A DNA stretch of 64,000 nucleotides from Triglochin maritima (Eukaryota; Streptophyta; Magnoliopsida; Alismatales; Juncaginaceae), in the NCBI GenBank assembly GCA_963682175.1, contig OY821786.1, forward strand, positions 30,092,501-30,156,500, given 5' to 3'. Under the pieces are notes generated by a model. That model worked only from the letters and a program-made list of their open reading frames with translations. It had not been told where the DNA came from and did not search any database. The position numbers were made by a program, and so were the translations under genes. Of this stretch, positions 22,191 through 33,419 are shown piece after piece (within the stretch, counting starts at the first letter, position 1; every line of letters begins with the position of its first letter).

Positions 22191-22413
22191 CTGAAAGTAG
22201 AAGAAGCACCATCCTTTCTTCATATCATGCCTTTTCCTAGAGCCCAACAAGAAAAAAACTGTAAGCGAGAAGAAAGAAACAAAAAAAGAAAGAAAGAACA
22301 CAATGCAAGTTATGCTTGAACTGCAGTTCGAAAGTAAAAGTTGAAAGTGCTTTTCTTTTAACATAAAAGGAGATTAAACCTTCAATTTGATTCGAGGAGA
22401 GGATTTGCTTCCT

Positions 22414-25394
22414 TCAAAAAAAATTGAGTTCAGTGTATCCATGAGAGTGTGGTAGAAGCTCTTCCACCTCGATCCGAGCACTGGAGCAATTCACGTTTTT
22501 TCTGATCCGTCCGTGGTTTATAGACTCAACCTCCACCTTGAAGACACTATACACGGGTCTGTGATCTGAGAATCTAGACTCACCACGAACATATGATAAC
22601 TGGCTAAGGCCTCTACCATACCACAAGATTCGATCACACCTAATTATGTTGAGCAATATGTTCCCAAATCAGCCAAATCAACAACTAAAAAGAGAAAAAA
22701 TCACCCAATACTACTTCAATCGAAAAAATTGACTACTTACCAAGCTGGTGTTCTTCTCTTCTCTTTTGGATGCAGATCATCGCCGGCATAGCGGTCAGAA
22801 TTATTTGAGTATTTGTACGTGGGTGGGAAATATATCCTTCCTTCAAGCCAACCTTCAAAAACACGCCCCCGTCTTTGCTCTATCCGTAACTATTTAAGAG
22901 ACAATATTAATAACTTAAACTTATATTTTAAAGGAGCAAACATGATCTAAAAAAAGGTAAGGCATCTTTCAATAGTATAAGAAACTTCTATCGAGTCAAT
23001 ATCTAGATAAAATAGAGAAAAGAAAAATCATTTTCACTAAGCCTACAAGAAAACATAGATTATGATCTGAAAAGAACAGCTAATAAAAGTAATGTTTGTT
23101 TAAACGAATGGAAAGGACAGATGAACTACCTGATCATTTTCAAGTAGGGCTTTCCAATTGTGCATTTCCACTAACGCTTTTGCAGTACGATACGAAAGAG
23201 CAATCCGATAATTTAGATCACCAAGCCATATTATCCGACTGCCATGGACAAAAAAATGTTTTTTTATATTTTTGAGAAGGAAAATATGGTTTGGTAGGTA
23301 AGTTTGTTGATTTTTGGGCATACTCATGATCAAGTATTGTCTCGGGCGATCGCTCCTCTCCTAGCCCATGAACCCGAGGAAACCTAGTTTTTCTAAGAAT
23401 TTCCATAACATCTGAATTCCTGCGTAGCTCATCCCCTTCCTTCTGGCCAGATGTTAGATGACTACAAATGAAGCAAAAGCTTGTTTGGTGTAACTGCATG
23501 CTTATCGAAATCGAACCCTGATAAACATAACATAAAATAACCTGTTATCGTCTATATCATGTTCGAGTTGATAACTCAAAAACCACAAATAATCAATAGT
23601 GATAGTAGTCATAATACCCTACCTTGTTTCCAAGATACCCCATCAAACCTCTACCAACGCAAGAAACTTTCAAGTTCTGTACGTCATCCTTTATTTCGCT
23701 GCGAACCCAAATCGTCAAAAATATCCCAACCATTTGCTTACTCGCAACCAAACAATACCTAGTATATCATAGTGAAAAGAATTACATTATAGGTTTATCA
23801 GTAAAATGACAACTTTTTCACATACCGGAAAAAGTTATACCTGGAACGGTTAGACGATCTCTCCCTTTCTTCTCCAAACGAGGGAACACCATATCCATAG
23901 GACATTGGTGAAAAATACATAGTGCTCGGCGATTCCATGCCAATATTCTCGTCATCAGAAGACCCACCCCACCTGTAATTCGGATCATAATCGCTCGGCC
24001 TACTCCCAAACATAACACGATCGCAGACACTGAACCTTCTCTCTAGTCTCGGCTGGGGAGCTGCAATATCTCCGTCCATTCTCAAACTCCGACTGGACTG
24101 AAACGAACGACGGTGGAAGAAGGATGACGTTCTTTGCCTTGTTGAGCCTTCGAAATCAGCATCCAGCTCCACAATTGGGTCAGGAACAGGGGAAGGTGTG
24201 TGGTAGCTGCCACTAGCACCAGGAAGATTGTTAAGAGTTCTCCTAATTAGAGACACCCATTTCCTTGCCGGGGCATTATCTTCAGTCCCGAGAACATTCC
24301 CCGCATTCAAAGGAACAATTTCCTGAAACCTGAGAAGAAGAATAAAGATTAATGGGCAAATAAATATCGGAGAAAAGAAATGTTATATAAAGAAATAAAG
24401 AGAAAGTACCCCAAAACATAGATGTCGGCCGGAGGTGAAGTGTGAAGCCAATCTTCGAGATTCAAATGGCTCGGTGGTGATTTCCCACCCACATTCCAAG
24501 TTGCAACAAAGACCCTATTTTTCATAATTTGGTAGAAAAATAATCAAAAAATGGAAAAAAAATAGCACAAGCAAAATTTTCAGTTGTGAATTTTAATTCC
24601 ACATAACATGGAAATACCTATAATCCTGAATATCCGTGACTTGGGAGGCATCAAGGTCGATCTTTCCTCGACGAACTCTATCAGACTGTCTTCTTGAGGA
24701 TCTCTCTGTGGGAAAAAGAACCTTCTTAGACTGGAGGACAAATTTTATGGAAAGATTGTTTTTTAAGAAAAATGCAACGATTTGGTGGAAACCTGTCTTG
24801 CTTTTCTTGACTGTGCATGCTTCTCTCTCAGAGAAGCTATGCCTCCACTCAACATTTCCACCTGAAAAGAACAAAAAATCACAGACAAAGAATAAGCAAA
24901 AAAAACTATGATTTTGGTAAAATGGGCGTGCCCAAGATCTCACCAACTCAAACTTTAACATTCAAATTTCAAAACCCCAAATCCATTTCTTTCCCAAAAT
25001 CAAAATGAAGTTCCCAACATGGGCAAGATCAACCAAAAGAATCCCAATGCAACAAATCTAGCTTTCAAATTTGAGCCCAAGTTTTGAGATTCTCAACCCC
25101 AAAGCCCCTAAAAATGGATTGACACTAAAGGGGAAGAAAATCCAAATCTTAAAAAAAAGAAAAAAAAGATATACCTCTACTTACAACATCATCATCTGCA
25201 TGGAAGTCATAAGCCTTGCTCTTGATGTTGAACCACTTCCTAACCAAACTCTTGGACCAGGAAAGCTTTTCCCAAAAACAAACAACAACAAAACATGTCA
25301 GCAAATTGCAAACCAGAAAAAACAAAAAAGAGCAAAAATTGTACAAAATGGGAAGCCCAAAAACCTTGCTTTTCTTAGCATTATCATCTCTCAT
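22414..25394 (-). CDS. CVP2-like: Type I inositol polyphosphate 5-phosphatase, CVP2/CVL1-like, 11 exons
   Basis: Exons run 25394-25365, 25265-25175, 24861-24793, 24705-24618, 24514-24410, 24329-23841, 23758-23623, 23517-23324, 23238-23130, 22889-22741 and 22639-22414. All have GT/AG junctions and consistent phase, giving 561 aa. The N-terminus ([19 protein letters not shown]) and the Ser-rich insert in exon 6 are typical of the CVP2/CVL1 branch. The catalytic domain starts with [20 protein letters not shown] and [18 protein letters not shown]. It continues through [74 protein letters not shown] and the final [13 protein letters not shown]. All key 5-phosphatase motifs are present. The enzyme removes the 5-phosphate of inositol phosphates or phosphoinositides; in Arabidopsis this branch acts in vein patterning. 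No lesion seen, so probably functional. Confidence 0.93.
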
Positions 25395-25912
25395 TGTTCC
25401 AAATCTCCCTCATACAGCTTCCTTCCCCTCCCCCTCCCTTCCAATTCCAACTTCTGGGCTCGAATTGGGAGACCAGAAAAGGGCAAAAACCGAGTAAAGA
25501 TCCGATCTTTACCACCCAAAACCCGATCACAGCCCAAACCAACAACGACCCACTTCCTCCAATCCCACAACAACCCCAGAAAACCACTTGGGTCGAGAGG
25601 AAACCCCAAAACAAGTGATGGGTCAGTGGGAAAGCTGGGATTTTTATTGGAGCAGAGCAATGTGGGAAGGATAAGTGTAGAGAGAGAGGGGAGGTGTGGT
25701 GTTGTTCTTAACCTCGTTCTAAGCGGCAGAGCGAAGTATCGAATTTGTAAAGAATAAAGTGGGGAAGAGAGGGAGAGGTCTTGGTCACTCTCACTCTTCT
25801 CTTCTGCTCTGCTTTCTCTCTCTAGAGTTTCTCTCTCTTCTCCTATCTCGAGGCTTTTTACCCAACTCCGAGATCAGACTAAAGTCACTAAACAAACTTA
25901 TACAGTACAATA
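25395..25912 (-). promoter_or_regulatory. 5' UTR and proximal promoter of the 5-phosphatase gene
   Basis: Between the start codon and the Harbinger element lie only about 518 bp. Minus-strand sequence is rich in GA repeats (TCTCTCTCTAGAG and CTCTCTCTCTTCTCC on the plus strand near 25816-25846), common in plant leaders. I cannot place a TATA box with confidence. Overlapping frames on both strands are unconvincing. Confidence 0.45.
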
Positions 25913-26340
25913 GAGCATCATTAACGGCGCCCAAGCAGTTCCCGGGCGCCCTGCTTTCTCTCTCAGCCACGTCAGCTTCTCTCTCTGCCACGTCAGCACA
26001 AACCAACCCCCCTACAAAATCATTAACCATTACCCAATTCACTCAGTCACGCTACAGTATTTGTTGTCACGTCATTATTTTTATTCTTCTCTCCAAAACT
26101 CTTTCAACAATCAACAAAATATATTAATAATCATTATCGTAATTATTTAATATCAACAATTCATTCGTTTTTAATTAACATTTAATTAATAAATACGAAA
26201 ATATTATTAAAATTTAGAAAACCACATTACATAGTACATTAACCGGAAATTGAGAAACTAAAACTAAAAATACATGCTTAAATACTAAACTTAAATACTA
26301 AACTTCAAATACATCAAGACACATTTCCTCCAAAGCGTTG

Positions 26341-27627
26341 TCATATATTGTCGACCAAATCGGCTTGAAGGTTCAAATGTGTGGTGTGATCACGAACTTG
26401 ATCTCTCCTTCTCAAGTACCTAGTAATATCCAATACACGGTCAGTGGAATACCGAACCGCGTCGTTCACGGAATTTCCAGGTTGATCCTGAACAAATTCG
26501 TTCCAATCTCCAAAATTACCGAAGGAATCACGTTCATCCTCCACTATCATATTATGCATTACAATGCAAGCTGTCATTATTTTGTTAAGTACAGTCTTAC
26601 TCCATGCAAGAGATAGCTTCTTCACTATCGCGAATCGCGCTTGCAAGACTCCAAATGCACGTTCTACATCTTTGCGTGTTGCTTCCTGTCGTTCAGCAAA
26701 TAACCTGTCCTTCGGTGTTTGTGGATGAACGATGAACGGAATGAATGCTGCCCATTTTGGATAAATATCATCAGTAAGATAATATCCCATATTATATCGA
26801 GAACCGTTTACCTCAAAATTCACAGGTGGAGCTCGTCCTTCCATTACGTCGTCAAAAACCGGAGATCGTTGCAGGACATTTAAGTCATTGCATGAACCTG
26901 GTGTGCCAAAAAACGAGTGTCATATCCACAAGTCAGCCGACGCCACTGCCTCGAGGACAAGAGTGGTATTGTCACTACGCCCTTGATATTGGCCCCTCCA
27001 AGCAACCGGACAATTTTTCCACACCCAGTGCATGCAATCGATACTTCCCATCATGTCTGGGAACCCACGCTGCTCACCAACGTGAAGTAGTCGTGCTAGG
27101 TCATTTGCATTAGGTCTTCGGAGGTACTTACCGCCGAAGTTGTTAATTACACCATCGCAGAATTTCTCAAGTGTGTTTCTTGCCGTGGATTCGCTTAGCC
27201 TCAAGTATTCGTCCACCTCATCAGCCGCAACACCGTACGCTAGCATACGAATCGCCGCGGTACATTTCTGCAGGCCAGAGATGCTCATCCTACCGGTGGC
27301 GTCTGGATTACGTTGGAAGAAGACATCAGACGCCTCAATGGCACTCACAATGCGAAGAAATACATGCTTTCACATCCTAAATCTTCTCCTGAAAATGTTG
27401 TCAGGATAAACAAGGTCGTTAGAAAAATAATCCGCAATCAAACTGTTGTAACCAAGCTCCCTATCTCTATCTGGGTTCGAAGTTCGCATTCTACGCCTCT
27501 TAGGACGTTGGTCCACCACTTGGGAGACATACTCCGTTAAGGAGTTCAACACTTGGTCGTAAACTTCGTCATTGGATGTTGAAGATGAAGAAGACTTCCA
27601 ACTGGAAGACTTATCGGGTGAAGACAT
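26341..27627 (-). pseudogene. PIF/Harbinger (HARBI1-like) transposase with two premature stops
   Basis: One continuous frame of 429 codons runs from ATG 27627 to the stop at 26341, interrupted by TGA at 27370-27372 (after FRRRFRM) and TGA at 26920-26922 (after SADLWI). Both fit single C-to-T or G-to-A changes. The order is a Ser-rich N-terminus, a helical region (LRLSESTARNTLEKFC), then the DDE_4 nuclease. The first Asp is in GSIDCMHW, the second Asp in ASADLWI, and the Glu in RKDVERAFGVLQARF. All three acidic residues survive, so only the stops inactivate it. PIF/Harbinger transposases normally act with a separate MYB/SANT protein; none is encoded in this copy. Confidence 0.9.
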
Positions 27628-27690
27628 TGTTCGTAGATGAATGAGAGAGAACCAACCAGGAGGAGTGCATTTATAGTTGTGAGAAGTAAC

Positions 27691-28056
27691 CTACAGTACG
27701 CGCGTGACTCACAAAAGACGAGACGATTCAATCGAGGCTTGGACTTCTCAAGCATCGAGGACCTAGAGTACGCGCGTGACTCACTAAAGACGAGACGATT
27801 GGATCAAGGCTTGGACTTCTCAAACATCGAGGACCTACAGTACGCGCGTGACTCACTAAAGACGAGACGATTGGATCAAGGCTTGAACTTCTCAAACATC
27901 GAGGACCTACAGTACGCGCGTGACTCACTAAAGACGAGACGATTGGATCGAGGCTTGAACTTCTCAAACATTGAGGACTTACAGTACGCGCGTGACTCAC
28001 TAAAGACGAGACGATTTGATCGAGGCTTGGACTTCTCAAACATCGAGGACCTACAG
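27691..28056. repeat. 72-bp minisatellite, five units
   Basis: The CTACAGTACGCGCGTGACTC start recurs at 27691, 27763, 27835, 27907 and 27979, exactly 72 bp apart, with a partial sixth at 28051. Units differ by a few substitutions. Because 72 is a multiple of three both strands stay open and produce repetitive frames (24-residue period), which I do not regard as genes. It lies just upstream of the transposase ATG, inside the Harbinger element. Confidence 0.93.
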
Positions 28057-28317
28057 TGTTTCGTATTCTGTACTTGTATTGTATTTTGTTTTCGAAGTGT
28101 ATATGTATTGTATTTGTATTTTGTATTTCTTAATTTATTTATGATTTTTTTAATTTTTTTATATCTAAGTAAATCATAAAATTGTTAATTAATCATAAAA
28201 TATTTTTTCAATTATTTGGTAATACCTAATTAATTAAATTCCATTTACCTAATTAATACATTATCCTAATTATAAAAATAATCTTTATTTTTAAAACAAA
28301 AACAAAAAAAACTGGAC

Positions 28318-28447
28318 GAATGGGGGGGGGCACGTGGCCCCCCGCCCGGGCGCCCAGGGCGGATTCCCAAGCGGCCTGCCGCCCGGGAATCCGCCCAAGG
28401 CGCCCCGCCCTGGGCACGCGGGCAAAGAGCACCCATTAAGGGTGCTC
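28318..28447. repeat. GC-rich hairpin region at the Harbinger-1 right end
   Basis: GGGCGGATTCCC at about 28357-28368 is mirrored by GGGAATCCGCCC at about 28384-28395, and GGGCGCCCAGGGCGG-type sequence is mirrored by CGCCCCGCCCTGGGC. The extreme tip is itself palindromic: GAGCACCC, ATTAA, GGGTGCTC. The surroundings are strongly AT-rich, so the base composition jump is sharp. Confidence 0.85.
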
Positions 28448-28450
28448 TAA

Positions 28451-31215
28451 TGACCATTTTCATGGTTTGACGGTCGAATGAACTTATATACCGTTTTAAG
28501 AACGAAACTTAAAAGGAGTCAATTGTTATGATCTAAATTCTTGAAATCAAATATCATGTTTAACAAGCAATTATTTTTCTTAAGTTTGGTAACCATCCTG
28601 ATATTTTTACTATTGTCACTTGTCAATTCGTATAGTATTGGAAGAACTAACAATAGAGTGGATCAGTAGAGTCCTCGATGCTTCATGTACCAAATTTTTT
28701 ATATGTTTAACTTTCAAATGTTGCATTTTATTGAATTTTGTTTTTCCCTTATCGTTTATATATTGAGCAGCAATTTCCCTTGTCATTTTATTGAATCAAA
28801 GAGAATGATTCTCTTTCGTTGCGCAATTTCTCACAAAAAAAATATCAAACCTGAAGGGAACAATAGAAAATGTGGAAATAAGTGACTGCCCGGAAAGCTG
28901 CCCGGATTTGATGCTTGGTACAGAGCCTGCAAATTTGAACCAGACCACCTGCCCGGGGTAGCATGCTGCCCTTCCTTCCTTTGGTCTTCTTCCCATGGGG
29001 TAGGGAGAAAAAAAGCTATCAAAAGAAAAAGATAAAGAGATGAAGAGAGAGAGAAAGAGATTTCCTTCCCTCACTCACCCTCTCTCTCTCTCTTTCTGTT
29101 TTTGTTTTTTTAGAAAAACGTATTTGTTTATTTGTTTGTGTAGGTTAGCTCATAGAATCATTTTGCAAAAATGATTTGGGTCAAGGGGAATGTTTAGGGT
29201 TCCCAAAACACCTTCTTTTTTGCATGGGGAAGGGCTAAGCTAATCTAGGGTTTTGGAACTTAACTTGGGGCTTTTCCTTAAATTTGAACTTTAGTGTTGA
29301 ACCTAATTAGGATACCATGGAATAAGGAACATTTTGAATCATATAGGAACAATTAAGTGCTTTTGGGTGCACACAACTTATTTGTCTTGTGATGTTTTGG
29401 AAGGCTTAGTTTGGAGTTACAATGCTTCCTTGGAATTGGGTTTTGTGTAAAACGATTTCCACTTCCAAACATCTAGTCTATAACACAAATTGTAAATCTA
29501 GAGTAGGGGTTGATAGTTCATTTTGTTAATCTTTTTATGATCTCACAAGAATAATGTTATAAAACCATTAGTAATCAGTAGTACCAACGTCCGCACGCTT
29601 CGCCATAGGGCTTAGCAAAGTTCAAAGCTCATGACCAACTCTTACGAGAACAATCTTTAGCGCATCGAAGACTGAATCCAAGCTTACTTTGTCACCCTTA
29701 ATCCACAATTATCTAGGACTCAAGCAATCTTGTAGTTAATAAACAATGCAGGAGCATTGGAACACTAACTACTAAAATGGGAAATCCTAGCTAGTTGTCA
29801 TTATCACTTGAAAGTTTTTATGCCTCCCATCCCATTACAAGAATTAAAGAATCCATGTTAGCTTCAACTAACCAAGGAACATAATCCACTACCCTAGTGA
29901 AGGTTCCACTACTATGAGGTCTCAATTCGTGGGACCCAAATGTGAACCAAATGGCAAAAATTACCTAAACCATGTTTTGGGCCCACCCAAACTGTTTGTG
30001 GGCCTAAGTAAGTATGTGCCATTTGGACAGTGATTTGGCATGCCAAATGGACAGGAAAACACCAAAGAACACAAAACAATTGGCTTTCACATCAAATTCT
30101 TCTCAACGTTCACAAGAAAATTTTCATGTAGGGTATTGGGTGTGTTTCTTTTGTCTATCAATCCCAATCCAATCAAAGTATCAAAGTTAAACAAGTTACA
30201 AATTTAATAACTTCAATCTTTCAGAAGCTCATAGCAAAGAGTTGTGGAATCTCTTCTCTATCTTAGCTCATTGTTTTGGAATTGTAACTCGTATAGGTAA
30301 TGACATATTTCTCAAGATGATGTTCACAACATAGTACTTATATACTGAAACCACTTGGGTTAAGGTCTTAAGGATTTGGTTGAATTTAGGTAAGTGATGT
30401 CTTAATTTAAACTATAATTGCAGAAATATTCCTTCATAAAAGTGGAATATAATGTCCATGGTTGGTTAGAATTTCAATTTAAGTTGAAATGATTTCATAT
30501 ATTTTGAGGTTACCAATTTATTCTTAGATATTCAGAAGATTTCATGGATGATCTACTTTAAACTTATTTTACTTTGATTAAAATTTTCGAAAAAACTCCG
30601 AGTTTTAGAAGCTGGAAACAATGTTAATGGTTGGTTTGAGACTTATTTCAAGTTTAACAAAAAACAAACTCATTTCATAAATCTTTTGAAGTTCGTCAAG
30701 TTTAAAATGTAAACAACATGGTTGTTACAATTTGCTAAATATAATATATATAAAATCAATCCCATAATATATGTAAACACATTACTCACTTTTGAGTCAT
30801 TTTCCTTCAATCAAGTTGAAACAAAGAGAAACTTTAGGCATGTCATTCTCCAGCCTTGTTCCTACAAGGGTTCTTATTTATGTGCCAAAGAAGAAAAAAG
30901 TTGATGGAGAATGGTAATTATGGTTTTTACCAAGGAAAGAAGGATTTGAATGAAGTGGGTGAGGTCATGCATGAGAGTTTTGGGTCCCCTAGCAAATGTA
31001 CCTTTAATTGTATTGATTAGACCCTTTGCACCTTTGCTCTTTTGTGATATCATCAGATCACTTGATGATTTTCACCATCAACATCATGGTCAAAATTTTA
31101 GGGTTTCGGCCATTTCACCCAGGATAAGGCCCATAAGGAATTAAGGACATCTATCTCATTTCTTGCATGTGATGTGTTTCTTTGGATCTTAATGTAAAAG
31201 TCCCTTGATCTCCTC
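28451..31215. other. Intergenic sequence between the two Harbinger elements, no gene seen
   Basis: This contains a CT/GA microsatellite-like patch (near 29036-29095) and a TGCCCGG-rich patch (28886-28970). A short imperfect inverted repeat around GCCATTTGG...CCAAATGGAC lies near 30018-30052. No frame shows protein features. Confidence 0.45.
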
Positions 31216-31660
31216 TTAGAGCACCCTTAACGGGTGCTCTTTGGGTCGGTCCGAGCAAACCCACGTTGGCCATGTGGTCAACCCGGGTTGGTTGATTTTT
31301 TTTATTTTTTTGATAAATAATGTAAAATTTGTTTTTTATATTTGTTAAATGATATGTATAAGTTTTAATATAATTAGAATTTATTTTTGAATATTAAAAT
31401 AAATGCAAATAAATAATAAAAATTAGTAAATAAATCAATTAAATTAAGTATACTAATACAAAATTAATGGAAAATCCTCAAGCGAGACCTCGACTGACAT
31501 GTCGAAGTGAAAATTATCAGTATGAGCCAATTGTAACCCAAATAAAGGAAAATAAATTAACTTAAACCAGTTAATAACCAAGTACATAGCACAACTACTA
31601 CTTCTTTAATTGAAAATACGAAGGAAAATTACTTAAACCAAGTACATAATTGTAAATTGA

Positions 31661-33032
31661 TGTTGAACGTTTTAATTAAACCTCAAGTGTACGGTCGCGT
31701 TGAAGCGGTGACAAATACGGGTCGTCCTCAGGGAGGTGAGCAGCCTCTCGTTTGCACGAAATCAAGTGGCGAGAAAAATGGAGAAGATAGTTGAGTATGC
31801 TACGCTACACTACGAAATACGAAATGTGAAAGAAAGAAACAAACGATTAACTAAAACTTAACTAAGAATGAAAGAAGAGTGCTAGAATACAGAACTGGAA
31901 AACCCCTAAGGGGTGGAGTGAGTGCACGCATGCAAAGAGGTGGGTGTTGAACACATTCTATAAGCACAAATAAAGGTGGTGTTATCATGCATAGGAAGCG
32001 TCTAAATGTTTTGGCAAAACTTATCAATCCATTCACCATCCAAGTTGATTAACATTTACATATACAAGTTGTTTATTTCAGAATCTAAACAAGCATGAGA
32101 GGTGTCTAATCATTTTGGCAAAACTCATCAAGTTATAAATTCTATCCTAAACAAGCAAGCATACATTCATGTTTTATCAACACATTGGAAATAAAGCATT
32201 CATTCCATTCTCTAATGCATGTATGAACATCTACTCCACCCCCCAAAGGGGATGGAACTACTCACTACACATTACACTAATTATTAAACTAAGAAAGGAA
32301 ATCATATTAACTAAGCTACTAAAAAAACTAATGAAATGAAATTAAGCAAAGTAAAACAAAAACATAAAACAAACAACATAATAAAGAAACATTTATTAAA
32401 GTGACTCACATTTCAAGTACCATCCTCCTACTTTAGTGTGTGCTTCAAGGCCTCACTTCTAGTAGGAAGAATAACCACTTAAAATATGGAGTGATTACAA
32501 TAGAAGGTGAAGAGTTCTATTTATAGCCATAGAAAAATGTAATCCGGGACATTCCCCCGATGTGGGACTAAACAAATACCAGAAATGGACTAAATACACA
32601 CGAATACGCGACCCACCAAATTCTTAGAGGATTTGGGCCAAAATAGACCGCCAATTAGCGGTCTATATGGTTCGGATCCCGCTAAGTTTTCTTCTGGGCT
32701 TTTCTGTATGTCTTTGGTGATCTTTGATGCATCTACTTTGCTTGTTGGAGCTCCGACCCGAATAGAATTGCCAAAATACTCCCCATGATGGTGTGGAGTA
32801 TTTTGTTTTGTTGTTTGGTCCTTTGGTCTTACGTTCAGGTCCTTCTCCCTTGCATTTTAGTCCCTAGGTCTCACAATTCAGTCATTTTTCCCTGCTTTTG
32901 GGTCCTTTTATGTTTCATCTCTTCAAACCTATTTATTCCTGAAAACTAAACATAAAACTCGTTACATAGCATTGTTTAGGTGAAAGATAATGGATATAAG
33001 ATACAAATATAAGCATGAAATGATGTCAATCA
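31661..33032 (-). repeat. Gypsy-B 3' LTR, minus strand (1372 bp)
   Basis: It matches 54778-56186 and 62182-63593 over its whole length. On the minus strand it starts TGATTGACATCATTTC at 33032 and ends ACGTTCAACA at 31661. A TATA-like CTATAAATAG is present near 32518-32528. The purine tract (minus strand GGTGTGGGGGTATT) abuts its start. It contains one CCGCCAATTAGCGG palindrome near 32648. Confidence 0.88.
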
Positions 33033-33419
33033 AATACCCCCACACCTAACTTTTGCTAGTCCCGAGCAAAACAAAGAAAGGAAAAAGCATACGAAAAACA
33101 AGAAATCCTAACTCACTTTCGTAGGAATCATGGTTGCACTTAGCACGTGCAACAAGCCGTTAAACCTCCTTGTCGCCAAGGAGGAGTGTTGTCTCCTGAG
33201 GGTTTTCAGCGGATACACCCACAAAATCCAAACAAGATGCATTAATCAATGTAGCTACATGACTCGTTGGACTCATATTGTCGATCATGGGACGCGGTAA
33301 TACTACGGGTCGACTCTATATATGTAATCGGTCCACGCACCTAGCCTATTGAGTTATTCGTGAGAGTTAGTTAAGGACTTATGTGAAAGACATGGGCAAC
33401 CTTAACTTCTGAATGTGAA
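33033..33419 (-). other. Gypsy-B 3' internal noncoding sequence, abruptly truncated
   Basis: It matches 63594 to about 63981 at the window's right end. At 33419/33420 it breaks off and continues directly with plus-strand Gypsy-A sequence (ACTCAAGAAGAACTCAAG, as at 58182). There is no LTR or target duplication at the junction. Confidence 0.8.

Larger units (their letters stand above)
25913..28447 (-). mobile_element. PIF/Harbinger DNA transposon 1 (2.5 kb)
   Basis: The ends are inverted: GAGCATCATTAACGG at 25913 and, reverse-complemented from 28447, GAGCACCCTTAATGGG. The right end is TGCTC followed by TAA; the left flank reads AATA, so the 3-bp duplication is blurred (AAT on both sides if the repeat starts one base out). 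Inside lie a HARBI1-type transposase pseudogene on the minus strand, a 72-bp minisatellite upstream of it and a GC-rich hairpin region near the right end. It sits in the upstream region of the 5-phosphatase gene. Confidence 0.82.

Noticed and set aside
25071..25757. 228-aa plus-strand frame
   Set aside because: It runs antisense through exons 1-2, intron and leader of the 5-phosphatase gene; composition is low complexity and there is no domain.
27637..28179. Open frames of 180 aa (plus) and 103 aa (minus) made of 24-residue repeats
   Set aside because: They arise because the 72-bp repeat unit is a multiple of three; both strands are open at once and lack any domain.
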